NCBI GenBank assembly: GCA_947497895.1
Contig: CANMIL010000020.1
Location: forward strand, 1 to 39,420
Reading direction: 5' to 3'
DNA length: 39,420 nt
From: an uncultured Tenacibaculum sp.
GTDB lineage: Bacteria > Bacteroidota > Bacteroidia > Flavobacteriales > Flavobacteriaceae
In this document: in pieces, positions 1 through 14,500 of the stretch
Layout: every line of letters begins with the position of its first letter
Position numbering within the stretch: the first letter of the stretch is position 1
Made by a program: the position numbers and the translations under genes
The notes under the pieces: generated by a model
Seen by the model: the letters and a program-made list of their open reading frames with translations, nothing else
Database searches by the model: none
What the model was told of the DNA's origin: nothing

Positions 1-2500
1 TATACACTACTGTTTGAACTGAACCACTTGTATTAGTTAAAGTATCGGTAATGCTTGTTGCTGTTGATGCGCTTGTGGTTTCTCCTGTTATGTTCGCATT
101 GTCTGCTGCGCTCCAACTAAACGTTGCTCCTGCAAGATTTACATCTGAGGTCAAATCATGATTCAAGGCTACATCACTACAAACAGTGTCTGTTGGTGCT
201 GTCGCTACAAATGGTTCTGGATTTACGGTTACTGTATACGTATATGAATCACCTGCACAACCATCTGTACTTGTTGGCGTAATTGTATACACTACTGTTT
301 GAACTGAGCCACTTGTATTAGTTAAAGTATCGGTAATGCTTGTTGCTGTTGATGCGCTTGTAGTTTCACCAGTAACATTCGCATTATCTGCTGCACTCCA
401 ACTAAACGTTACTCCTGCTAAATTAACATCTCCTGTTAAGTCATGATTCAAGACTATATCACTACATACTGTAGCTGTTGGCGCTGCCGCTACAAATGGT
501 TCTGGATTTACCGTTACCGTATACGTATATAAATTTCCTGCACAGCCATCTGCACTTGTTGCTGTAATTGTATACACTACCGTTTGAACCGAGCCACTTG
601 TATTGGTTAAGGTATCGGTAATACTTGTTGCCGTTGAAGCACTTGTAGTTTCTCCTGTTACGTTTGCATTATCTGCTGCACTCCAGCTAAACGTTGCTCC
701 CACAAGATTTACATCGCCTGTTAAATCATGGTTTAACGCTACATCACTACAAACTGTGTCTGTTGGTACTGCCGAAACAAATGGTTCTGGATTTACCGTT
801 ACCGTATACGTATATGAATCTCCTGCACAGCCATCCGCACTTGTTGGCGTAATTGTATACACTACTGTTTGAACTGAACCACTTGTGTTGGTTAAGGTAT
901 CTGTAATACTTGTTGCCGTTGAAGCACTCGTGGTTTCTCCTGTGACGTTTGTATTGTCTGCTGCACTCCAACTAAAGGTTGCTCCTGCTAAATTAACATC
1001 GCCTGTTAAGTCATGGCTCAACGCTACATCACTACAAACGGTGTCTGTTGGTGCTGTCGCTACAAATGGTTCTGGATTTACTGTTACCGTGTAGGTATAT
1101 GAATCTCCTGAACAACCATCTGTACTTGTTGGTGTAATTGTGTACACTATCGTTTGAACTGAACCACTTGTATTGGTTAAGGTATCGGTAATACTTGTTG
1201 CCGTTGAAGCACTCGTGGTTTCTCCTGTGACGTTTGTATTGTCTGCTGCACTCCAACTAAAGGTTACCCCTGCAAGATTAACATCTCCTGTTAAGTCATG
1301 ATTCAAGACTACATCACTACATACTGTAGCTGTTGGCTCTGCCGCTACAAATGGTTCTGGATTTACAGTTACTGTATACGTATATGAATCTCCTGCACAG
1401 CCATCTGCACTTGTTGGAGTAATTGTATAAACAACCGTTTGAACTGAACCGCTGGTATTAGTTAAAGTATCGGTAATACTCGTTGCCGTAGAAGCACTTG
1501 TCGTTTCTCCTGTTACGTTTGCATTGTCTGCTGCACTCCAACTAAACGTTGCTCCTGCTAAATTAACATCGCCTGTTAAATCATGATTCAACGCTATATC
1601 ACTACAAACGGTGTCTGTTGGTGCTGTCGCTACAAATGGTTCTGGATTTACAGTTACTGTATAAGTATATGAATTCCCAGCACAGCCATCTGCACTTGTT
1701 GGTGTAATTGTATACACTACTGTTTGAACTGAACCACTTGTATTAGTTAAGGTATCGGTAATACTTGTTGCTGTTGATGCACTCGTAGTTTCTCCAGTAA
1801 CGTTGGCATTGTCTGCTGCACTCCAGATAAACGTTGCTCCTGCTAAATTAACATCACCCGTTAAATCATGGTTCAACGCTACATCACTACAAACTGTGTC
1901 TGTTGGCGCTGCTGAAACAAATGGTTCTGGATTTACAGTTACCGTGTAGGTATATGAATCTCCAACGCAACCATCTGCACTTGTTGGTGTAATTGTATAT
2001 ACTACCGTTTGAACTGAACCACTGGTATTGGTTAAGGTATCGGTAATACTTGTTGCTGTGGATGCACTTGTTGTTTCTCCTGTTACATTCGCATTATCTG
2101 CTGCGCTCCAACTAAACGTTACTCCTGCAAGATTTACATCACCTGTTAAATCATGGTTCAATGCGACATCACTACAAACAGTGTCTGTTGGTACTGCTGA
2201 AACAAATGGTTCTGGATTTACGGTTACTGTATACGTATATGAATCTCCTGCACAGCCATCTGTACTTGTTGGTGTTATTGTATACACTACCGTTTGAACT
2301 GAACCGCTTGTATTAGTTAAAGTATCTGTAATACTCGTTGCTGTTGACGCAATTGTCGTTTCTCCTGTTACATTCGCATTGTCCGCTGCGCTCCAACTAA
2401 AGGTATTTCCTGTTAAAGTAACATCACCCGTTAAATCATGGTTCAACGCTACATCACTACAAACAGTATCTGTTGGTGGAGTTGTATTGGCTGGCTTTGC
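1..2500 (-). repeat. PKD-like 95-residue repeats of the downstream gene (9 VCSD units plus a partial, continuing left)
   Basis: Units carry TVCSDVALNHDLTGDVNL, ATFSWSAADNANVTGETT, ITDTLTNTSGSVQTVVY, DGCAGDSYTYTVTVNPEPF. The codon for the first Cys begins at 2461, 2176, 1891, 1606, 1321, 1036, 751, 466 and 181 on the minus strand, exactly 285 bp apart. The pattern is the PKD-like domain common in Bacteroidota surface proteins. Two Cys per unit could form an intradomain disulfide. The entry unit differs (KPANTTPPTDTVCSD, TGNTFSW). The array is cut by the window edge. Confidence 0.92.
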
Positions 2501-5500
2501 GTTCACCGTTAACGTAACCTCTGAACTCGTCAAGCTAGCACAAGCGCTCTTTGTACTTGTTACTATTAATCTATATTTATTCGTAGAAGCAGATAATGGG
2601 GCGTTTGTTAATGTTAAACTTGCCGTGGTAGCATTGCTATATATACCTCCATCAGTGATATCATTCCATGCTCCTGCTCCACCTACTTGTTCTTGCCATA
2701 GATATACCAAATCTCCTGTAGCTGGTGTACTTCCACTATAATCTGGAGTGGTTGAAGGAGCTGTACCTGTAAAAGTAGTTGTACTTAATGAAGAAGCCGC
2801 TCCTGTAAAAGTGGCATCTGCTCCTAGACAAATGGCAGCATCTGTTGGCTCTGTATCCATTTGAAGCATTGTTGCTTCAATTTCGTTTCCATTTACACCA
2901 TCATAACCTCCTGTTCCTCCTGTAACTTGTCCGTTACTATCAAAACCTGAACCATCTAATATTCCATCATTATCTCCATCGGTTCCTCCAGATTCTACAA
3001 CATCATTACATCCATCATTGTCACTATCTAAATCTAAATAGTCTGGGGTTCCATCGTTATCAGTATCATTATCACATGCTACAATTGGTAACATATTCAT
3101 AGCTACTAGGTCTCCAGATGTAAGATCATTGAACTCGATCACAAATGAGGTTAACGTATTTGTTCCTTCTCCAATAAGTACAGTAGTATATCTATTCGAA
3201 GAAGAAGGAGGACTTGGGAAAGAACCTTCTCCAGTCGATCCATTATACACGAACGGGTTCGATAAACCTGCTGCTACTTTAATATCTTCAGTAGTTGCAG
3301 TTCCCCCAGTAACAGATATATTAATTACGGGTTCACCTGCGTTTATATCTCTTATGCTATATCCTATTTCATTTACAGGTATAGGAGTGTCAAAAGTATA
3401 AGTTATTCTTGTTAAGTTGGAAACTCCTGAAGGGTTTACCAAAATATCAGTAGTTCTACTAAAAGGATAGGTATTGTCAACAAGAAGGTTTCCTACATCT
3501 GATCTAACACTAACAGCCGAAGATGTAACCACATTTGATATTGAAACATTTGCATTTGTAGGTCCTGACCAAGCTACTGTTCCCGTAACATCTGAAATAG
3601 GAGTAGAAACACAATTCTCAACGGTATCTAAAATTCCGTCATTATCATCATCATCATCACAAGTATCAATAACTCCATCAGAATCTGCATCATCTAATCC
3701 TGAAACTGAAGCATCACAACATGCCGCACTATCACTTGAATCGATAACAGCAGCCGTTGTTGCTTGTCCTCCAGAAGTTACTGATGGCACACCATTTGCA
3801 TCGACACCACCCGTAAACGCTCCATCAGTTAATTGTGTATGGTTGTAACTACCAGCACCTTCTAGCGCATCATAACAACCATCATTATCAGAATCCACAT
3901 CTAAATGATCTGGAATTCCATCATTATCACTATCACAAGTTCTATATTTTATTTGTAATAATACTCCATTTTGAGAACTGGTAACAGTACCTCCCGAAAG
4001 GATACCCGAGGTCACTTCAATATTATCTCCTCCTAAAATTTCATATCTTGGGAAATCGGTAATTGTATTTCCTGCCCCTCCCACAGGATTAGTTACCCCT
4101 TGAGAAATTATATCTAAACCTGTAACTGGTGGAATTGGTTGGAGTAAAGTACCTCCTGAAGGATTAAAACTAACATACTCTCCATCAGTAAACTGACCAT
4201 CATACATTAATGAAATTGCCTCAAATGATTCGGTAAATGAAACTTCAACTTTCCTAGTTCCGCCAATAGCATTAGCAACTGTAAGCCAAGGACTTCCTGT
4301 AGCTCCAATCAAATTTGATGTTGGAGTTGATGAACCTGTAGAACTAAACTTAACAGTTATACCTATTCCATTCAATTCTGGTATCCCTAAAGCTGCTCCG
4401 ATATCCGGTACTGTTTGTCCTGAAGCTGAGCTAATACCTGCATCTGTTAAACCTAAATCGGCCCAATTGATATTCAACGTAACTAATCCACATTCATTAT
4501 TGTCTGAAATACCATCGTTATCATCATCTAAATCAACTGTATCAGGAATTCCATCTCTATCTGTATCATCAGGACAAACAGTAGATATAGTATCATCAGT
4601 AACAGCGGCAACTACACCTGTATTATAAGCAGCTGCCATCACAGAACCATCGGCATTTACTTGACCTCCGGCTACTGTCAATGGATCACCAATTCCATAC
4701 TGTCCTCCATCATTTCCATCTGCATTATCATTACCATAAGCTTCGTTCGCATCTGAACATCCATCATTATCACTATCTAATTCTAAATGATCTGGTATGG
4801 TATCTCCATCACTATCGATATCTAAACAAGCACCACCTTTTCCGGATACTGTAAAGTTTGTGATGGTAAATGCACCACGAGATAGTGTTATTTTATAATC
4901 TTCTACAGGAACTGTTCCTGTATATACTGTTGATCCATTATGGATATACGACATGTTTCCAGCAGCATCAACTTCCAATCTGAACGTAGTTCCAACGATT
5001 GAAGGCGCATGCCATCCACTATTTGTCGCTCCATGACGCACATACATTCCATTCGCATTATTGAACTGGAATTTATATCCACCATCATTCCAAGTGGCTC
5101 CTGTTATTTCTGTTCCACTTACAGGGAAGAATCCTATCATTCCATTACCCACACTTGTTACGGTTCCTTCCATAACAAGTGGTAAGGTAAATGTTTGATC
5201 TGAATACGCCGTAGACCACGCCGCACCTGTTACTTGTAATGTTGTTGAAATTGGAGCTGATACGTTTGCAGCAGCTGTTCCGTGCCAAGTCATATCACCT
5301 GGATTCGTGGTTTCAATTACATTACAATTTTGCTCATCTATATCATAAATACCATCGTTATCATCATCTACATCCACAATATCTCCAACTCCATCACCGT
5401 CTGTATCGGTACATAAGTTTAGAGCATTGTCTGATGCATACTGACTATAGGTAGAAGTATAATTTATATTTCCTGTTGTTCCGTCTTCAAACTGATCTAA

Positions 5501-8500
5501 TAAACCATTATTATTTGCGTCGGCACCTGTGTTATAGTTAGTGGTATCGTTATTTGCTACTAAGGTATTTCCTGATTCAACACTATCACTACATCCATCA
5601 CCGTCAGAATCTAAATCTAAGTGATTGTAAACTGTATCTGAATCATTGTCAACAGAACAATTGGTTTTAGGGTGTAAACTTGGTTTGAATGTAGTTCCTA
5701 CTTTTGGAACGATTTCATAAATACGGTTGTAATATGTGGTTCCAGAAACTCCTAACAATCTATACTTGGTATACTTTTGCCCTGTTTGAGTTAAGTTATA
5801 TGTATAAGTATTATTGGTAGTTTCAGTTTCATTCAGTACTCCTGTAACATCTGTCCAAGTACTTCCATCATATCCTTGCCACTTGAATGTTGCCGATGTT
5901 CTGAAAACACTATAATTGAAAACAACATCTATTTCAGTTAATTCTACTGGGAATGCCATTTCTAACTCATACACAGTTTCACCTGCAATATTTGTATTCA
6001 AGGCTCCATAAGAAGCAACATTATTCATTACTCCATCATATAATTCAGAGAATTGGTAAGCCGCATTTGTGCTATAATTTGTAAGTGTTGTGGTAACGTT
6101 TGTAATGACTACCTCATCAGAAGTATAATAACAAGAAGGAGATTCCTCTGCATCTAGAATTCCATCGTTGTCATCATCTAAATCTGATAAATCATTAATT
6201 CCATCACCATCAGTATCAGTACAAACGCTTAAGAAATCACTTAATCCATATTGTGCATAGGTTGATGTATAATTTATTGTTCCCGTTGTTCCCGTTTCAA
6301 ATTGGTCTAATAAACCATTTAAATTGGTATCAACACCAGTATTGTAATTTGTAGTATCATTATTTGCCAGTAGGGTATTTCCTGCTTCAACACTATCACT
6401 ACACCCATCACCATCAGAATCTAAATCTAAATGATTTGAAATATTATCACCATCAACATCACAAAAAGTTCCGCCAGAAGTTGAAGTTGTTATTACTATT
6501 CCATCAATACCTATACCTGCTGCCGAAGGTGCGGTAAGTTTAAATCCAATAACATCTGTAGTTTGTGTAGCTACAAAGGTTAATGTTTCTGTATGCCAAG
6601 TATCTTGGTCGTATGATTGCACACTTGTAACCTGATCTCCATCTGGAAGATATACAGTTACAGCCGTATCATTTCTTTCATTTGAAGCCCTTCCTGCATT
6701 TGCCCAATGGAAGGTTACTTGATAGGTGTCACCAACCACTAAATTACTCATGGTTGTTTGAATTGCCTCTGTATGTGCAAATCCTGCATACCTTCCTCCT
6801 TGAGGAGACAATACATTCATAGCATATTGATTAGAGTACCCATCTGTTCCTTCAACTATTTCGAAAGTTGTTGTTGCCGAAGTTGAATGACTTTCCCAAC
6901 TTGCTGATCCATCAGAAGGCGTTAAAGTTGCCCAAGTTTGTTCATTGAACTCATCAAACGATCCGTAGATATTTGTTCCTTGTAATGATGGACATTCTAC
7001 AACATCTAAAACTCCATCATTATCATCATCTATATCAATTAAATCACCAATACCATCACCATCTGTATCAAGACAGGCACTTAATGCACTGTCCACTGCG
7101 AATTGGTAGGTAGAAGTATAATTTATATTTCCAGTAGTTCCATCTTCAAACTGGTCTAATAATCCATTATTATTAGCATCAGCTCCTGTATTATAATTTA
7201 CTATATCATTATTAGATACTAAGGTGTTTCCTGCTTCCACACCGTCACTACATCCGTCTCCATCACTATCTAAGTCTAAATGATTGTAAACTGTATCGGT
7301 ATCAGTATCTTCACTACAACTAGTTTTAGGATATAAACTTGCTTGGAAAGAGCTTCCTACTTTAGGAACTATTTCATAGATACGATTATAATACGTAGCT
7401 CCAGAAATACCTAATAATCTATATTTCGTATACTCTTGCCCCGTTTGATTTAATGTATAGGTATACGTATTATTTGTTGTCTCAGTTTCATTTAATACTC
7501 CTGTAACATCTACCCAACTACTTCCATCATATCCTTGCCATTTAAACGTTGCTGATGTTCTAAAAATACTGTAGTTGAAAACAACATCAATTTCAGAAAG
7601 TTCAACAGGAAATTCAAGATCTAATTCGTAAACAGTTTGTCCAGCTATATTAGTGTTTAAAACCCCATAAGCAGCTAAATCGTTCAATACTCCATCATAT
7701 AATTCAGAAAATTGATAAGCTGCATTTGTACTATAATTTGTTAATGTTGTTGTTGCATTGTTAAATACGATTTCCGAAGCAGCGTAATAACATCCTGGTG
7801 ATTCAACAGCATCTAATACACCATCATTATCATCATCTAAATCACTTAAATCATTAATCCCATCACCATCAGTATCTACACATACGCTTAAGAAATTACT
7901 TAGAGCATATTTATCATATGTTGATGTATAATTAATATTTCCGGTAGATCCATCTTCAAACTGATCTAACAATCCATTATTGTTAGCATCTGTTCCCGTA
8001 TTATAATTTGTTGTATCGTTATTTGCTATGATGGTATTTCCTGCTTCAACACTATCACTACACCCATCATTATCAGAATCTAAATCCAATCTATCAGGAA
8101 TCGTATCTCCATCCGAATCGGTTGTACAAGTTGGACTGTTATAATTTGAGAATTGTACATTATCAAGGTACAAATCATTGTTCCCTGTATGCACATGACG
8201 CATTACTATTTTTAAATCAACTGTTCCCGAAACCGACGAAATACCACTGAAAGAATATTCGGTCATAGTACTACCAATATTCCCTGGAGCTGTACCCAAT
8301 AATTGGTCTCCAATATAAACATCAAATCCATCTTGAGTTTGATAAGCAGTGCTGGTACTTAATGATCCTAAATCCATCGTAACAGTAATTTCATCACCAG
8401 AATTTACTGCTATTGACTGCGTTAATGAAACTTCCCAATTAGAGTCAGTATTAATTAAATAACGACCACTTGAAGCGCTTCCCAAAGCAGGGGAAACAGT

Positions 8501-11500
8501 CCATCCAGAAGCATCATTGGTTGCAAAATCTCCATTGGTAACAGTTGGAGCTGTATCACATTCATCAATATCTAAAACACCATCATTATCGTCATCAATA
8601 TCCACTAAATCACCAATTCCATCACCATCTGTATCCGTACAGGCATTTGCTGTATTTGAAGTTGCAAAATAATATGTTGGCGAATAATTGATATTTCCAG
8701 TAGTTCCATCTTCAAACTGATCTAATAATCCATTATTATTAGCATCTACTCCTGTATTAAAGTTTGTAATATCGTTGCTTGCTATTACTGTATTTCCTGC
8801 TTCAACACTATCACTACATCCATCTCCATCAGAATCAAGATCTAAGCTATTAATTAAACTATCTCCATCGGTATTTTCTGAAGAACATACGTTGGCAACT
8901 AAACTAAATCCTTCATCACGAAGATCAGCTACACCTGCCAAGGCTACATGAGAAGTTGTTAAACTAAACGTTGTTGGTAATAAATTTGTATTGAATACAA
9001 TCTTCCAAGTTGGTTGATTTGCATCTTCGTATTCAGCTGCTTGGAAAATTGCTTGACCTGAATTGATTACTGTTCCATCAGCAATATCTAATTGGTTATC
9101 TGGATCGACAACAGTAGCTGTTATCGTTGGTGTCCATGTAAGTGTTATTGTCTGTTCATCATTATCATTTTCTGCATCAGCATTTCCTAACAGATTTGGT
9201 CCCCATTCAACAGACTCTAGAATTCCTCCTGTCTGCGGAGTGATTGTCATCGTTGCTTCATAATCTCCTAAGTTTGTATCATCAACAACATAGTGTAGTC
9301 CTCCAGATACTGGAACTATATTTGCTGCAGCCAATGCTGCACTCAGATTATTAAATTGGATATTAAAATCTGCAACTCCAACACCTTTAGTAAACGTTCC
9401 TTCAATTTGTTGACTTCCGGCTGTTAAAACAGTATTCGTTACTGCTGCCGCACCAGTTCCACATGACAATTCCTGAGTATCTAATATTCCATCGTTATCA
9501 TCATCAATATCGGCTAAATCATTAATACCATCTCCGTCAGTATCGGCACAGGCATTCGACAAATCGGTTGTTGCATAATGATACGTTGATGTATAATTAA
9601 TGTTTCCTGTAGTTCCATCTTCAAACTGATCTAATAAACCATTGTTATTAGCATCTGTTCCTGTGTTAAAGTTTACAATATCGTTACTGGCTATTGCTGT
9701 ATTTCCTGCTTCAACACTATCAGAACAACCATCAGCATCACTATCTAAATCTAAATGATTATAAACTGTATCATTATCACTATCAATAGCACAACTCGAT
9801 TTAGGATTTAAAGAACGTACATAACCATCGATGGTATACGTAATTTCTCCAATTGTTGTACTCGTTACTGTATTTCCAGCCGCCGTTCCTCTTATTGCAT
9901 AATATTTATAAGACGTACTGCTTAGGTTTGTAAATATTTTATTTGTTGTTGTCGCTATATCTATCCCTGTAACAAGATCCGTCCAGTTTGTTGCATCATT
10001 TGACCCTTGTAAACTAGCTGTCATTCCAGCTCCAAATGTTCTATTATTGTTAATTGTAACATCGGATAATAAAATAGGGTAAGGATATTCTAATTGGAAT
10101 AAAATAGCATTGTTCATTGCTTGCCCCGCATCCCAATTGAATGTATATGTTGTTAATGCTTCGTCATGTAATAATTGAATGTCACCATCACCTTGATCAT
10201 CATCAGGACTTGTTAATTCTGATGTTATTTTAATTGCATCTACAAATTCTTCCTGAGTATAATAGCATTCTGGTGATTCTATTTCATCTAAAGCACCATC
10301 ATTATCGTCATCAATATCAGTTAAGTCATTGATACCATCTCCATCTGTATCGGCACAATAGTTTAAGAAATCGCTTAAAGCAAATTGATTATATGTTGAA
10401 GGATAATTTATATTTCCAGTTGTTCCGTCTTCGAACTGATCTAATAATCCATTTACATTGGCATCAACTCCTGTGTTATAATTTGTGGTGTCATTATTTG
10501 CGATAATAGTATTTCCCGCTTCAACGCTATCTGAACATCCATCTCCATCGGTATCTAAATCTAATCTATCAGGAATAGAATCTCCATCAGTATCTTGATC
10601 AGTAAATAAATCCGTACAATCTCCAACGTTAATATTTGTTTCAACATAAGGAGTGGTACCTGTTGGCATTACATTTTCCAGAGCCACACTAATACTCATT
10701 CTAAACTCATTTCCTCCACCAGTCCATGAAATCTGATTGTATACACCTGGGTAAATTACCGTAGCATCACACTCACAACCTCCAATATTAGTTCTTACCG
10801 AAGGACTTCCATTTTGGATAACAATAACATTATGTGGGAATGTTGCCCCTGTATTCATTGAACTTATCATTAAACGAGGGTTCAACACAGGTTTGTCAAA
10901 AGTGATTGTATGCGCTCCAACGTGATTTGAAGAAACTGATGCGTTTGTTGCATTTATTGGTGGGCAAAAATCATCCGTTTGGAAAGGTCCATCAAATCCA
11001 TGCAAAATACTAGTAGCTACGGTTACATTTACTGCTTCTCCTTTCACGGTAACAGTACCATCAATTTGAGTATAGCCACTATTTACATAAGGAGCATTTA
11101 TCCAGGTTACATATTGATATTCTGGATCATACTCACAAGAATAACACGTCTTCCCTATTTTAGCTTCTTGATTATCAAGTATTCCATCATTGTCATCATC
11201 AATATCAATTAAATCTCCTACACCATCCCCATCTGTATCAAGACAAACACTTAATGTATTGTCTGTTGCGTAATTATAGGTAGACGTATAATTTATATTC
11301 CCTGTAGTTCCATCTTCAAACTGATCTAATAATCCGTTATTATTCGCATCAGCTCCAGTATTGTATGTTGATGTATTATTATTGGTTACTAACGTATTAT
11401 TTGCTTCTACACTATCAGAACATCCGTCACCATCACTATCTAAATCTAAATGGTTATACGTAGTATCAGTATCTGTATCAACTGAACAATTGTATTTCGG

Positions 11501-14500
11501 GTATAATGAAGGTTTATATGTACTAGAATCTACCTTTGGTACTATTTCATAAATACGGTTATAATACGTAGTACCAGAAATACCTAACACACGGTATTTA
11601 GTATAGGCTTGTCCAGTTGGTGTCAATGTATATGTATACGTATTATTTGTTGTTTCTGTTTCATTTAAAACTCCAGTTACATCTACCCAAGCACTTCCGT
11701 TATATCCTTGCCATTTAAAGGTTGCACTTGTTCTAAAAATACTATAATTAAAAACTACATCTATTTCTGAAAGCTCTACTGGAAATGCTAACTCTAATTC
11801 ATATACAGTTTCACCTGCTATATTCGTATTTAAAGCTCCATATGATGCAACATTATTCATCACTCCGTCATACAATTCAGAGAATTGGTAAGCTGCATTC
11901 GTGCTATAATTTGTTAACGTGGTTGTTACATTATTAAATGCTACTTCATTTTCTAAGTAGTAACATGAAGGTGATTCTACTGCATCTAATATTCCATCAT
12001 TATCATCATCTAAATCTGTTAGATCATTAATTCCATCACCATCTGTATCAGCACAAACACTTAAGAAATCACTTAATCCATATTGTGCATAGGTTGATGT
12101 ATAATTGATGTTTCCTGTAGTTCCATCTTCAAACTGATCTAATAATCCATTTTGGTTAGCATCAACTCCAGTATTGTAATTTGTTATATCGTTACTAGCT
12201 ATTGCTGTATTTCCTGCTTCAACACTATCAGCACAACCATCACCATCACTATCTAAATCTAAGTGATCAGGAACTGTATCTCCATCAGTATCAATACTAA
12301 TACATCCACCAACAATAGGTACAACTTGGTCTCCTTCAAGAATCCTCACCCCATCAATAGCTGGATAGTTATATGCTGCGGTTCCTCCCGTATGATTATC
12401 GGTTCCAGAATTGGTAAAAAACTCAAGTCTTTGAGTAGTTGCCGTAGCGGTAAACAACAAACGTTGCTCTTCCCAAACCTGATTTCCTTCACCTAAATAA
12501 GGTTGTTCATTACTAAATTTAATTTCGCTTCCGAAAACTACTTCATAACGTGCGTTGTCGTTAAGTTGAGTAGTTCCATCTACACCAACGTGTGCTTGAT
12601 AAAACACTAAGGTATATTCTTGACCAATTGTTAAATCAGTTACATCTGTATAAAAAGACTCTGCTCTTGATGCATCATTAGTATATCCTCCAATGAATAC
12701 ACCTCCATCTGGTGATGACGGTGTTCCATCAGCAATACCACCCCAAGTTCCTGAACCCGTTGTAGGCATTGGAGATTGCCATGAGTCGGCAGTTCCCGTT
12801 CCATTATTCCATCCTCCTGCGGTCACATTACTATTATATGCATCAGTACTTGCAACACCTGCCAAATCTTCAAAAGTTCCATCAACACCTAAATCAACTG
12901 CCGTGTTACAATCTGAGCCTTCATCTGCATCTAAAATACCATCATTATCATCATCGATATCAATCAAATCACCTACGCCGTCACCGTCAGTATCAGCACA
13001 AACATCTAATAAATTATTAGTTGCGTACGAATAGGTAGAGTTATAATTAATATTTCCTGTGGTACCATCTTCAAACTGATCTAATAATCCATTATTGTTA
13101 GCATCTGTTCCTGTGTTAAAGTTTACAATATCATTGTTTGGTACTAAGGTATTTCCTGCTTCAACACCATCACTACAACCATCTCCATCACTATCTAAAT
13201 CTAAACTATTAATCGTAGCATCTCCATCTGTATTTTCTAAATAACATACATTTGCTACCAATGAGAATCCTTCATCTCTTAAATCGGCAACTCCGGCTAG
13301 TGCGACATGAGAAGTATTAACTTGAAAAGCAATCGGTAATAAATTTGTATCAAAAACTATTTTCCAAGTTGGTGGAGCTCCATTTTCGTATTCAGCACCT
13401 TGAAAAATAGCTTGACCAGGACTAATAATTGTTCCATCAGAAATATCTAATTGATTGTCTGGATCAACAACCCTTGCAGTGACTGCAGGCTCCCAAGTCA
13501 GTGTTATTGTTTGTTCATCATTATCATTTTCAGCATCTGTATTTCCTAAAAGGTTTGGTCCCCATTCTACAGTTTGTAATAGACTTCCAGTCTGAGGTGT
13601 AATTACAAGTGTTGCTTCATAATCTCCTAAATTTGTATCATCAACTATATAATGAATTCCCCCTTCAACCGGAACAATATTGGCTGCGACCAAAGCAGCA
13701 CTTAAATTTGTAAACTGAATATCATAATCGGCAATACTCGTTCCATTTGTGAAAGCTCCTTGTATTTGTTGACTTCCAGCAGTTAATACTGAATTTGTAA
13801 CAGTTGCAGCACCTATTCCACAGCCTAACTCTTTAGTATCCAAAGCTCCATCATTGTCATCATCGATATCAACTAAATCATTTACCCCATCACTATCCGT
13901 ATCTAAACATGCGTTTAGAACATTAGAAGTTGCATAAAAATAGGGTGCAACATAATTTAATGTTCCAGTAGTACCATCTTCAAACTGATCTAACAATCCA
14001 TTCGAATTGGCATCAGTTCCCGTTTTATAATTTGTAGTATCGTTGTTTGCTACAGAAGTATTACCTACTTCCACACTATCACTACAGCCATCATTATCAC
14101 TATCTAAGTCTAAATGATTTAATACATTATCTCCATCTGTATCTGTGGTACAAGTTACTTTTGGATGTAGACCACTAACATACCCTGAGGCTACAGTTGA
14201 CGTAATTTCCCCTATAGTAGTTGAAGTTACTGTTGATGTACCTGTTTCTCCTAAAATTCTATAATATCTATATTCATTTGTATTAGTACTCGTAAAGATT
14301 TTATTGGCTGTGGTAGCTAAATCTACGACAGAACTAGCATCAACCCATGTATTCCCATCAATAGATCCTTGAAGTTTAGCGGTAACACCAGCTCCCCAAG
14401 TAGTAATATTAACCAAAGTAACATCAGCCAATTGAACAAGAGATGGGTATTCAATTTTGAAAAGCTCCTCTCCAGCAATGTTTTGCCCTGCATTAAAATT

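Noticed and set aside
603..2741. Plus-strand frames of about 60-120 codons with repeated VKVSVILVAVEALVVSPVTF-like translations
   Set aside because: They recur every 285 bp and are the antisense image of the PKD-like units. The hydrophobic look comes from the complement of Thr/Asn/Asp codons. Equivalent frames at 32165-38992 are rejected for the same reason.
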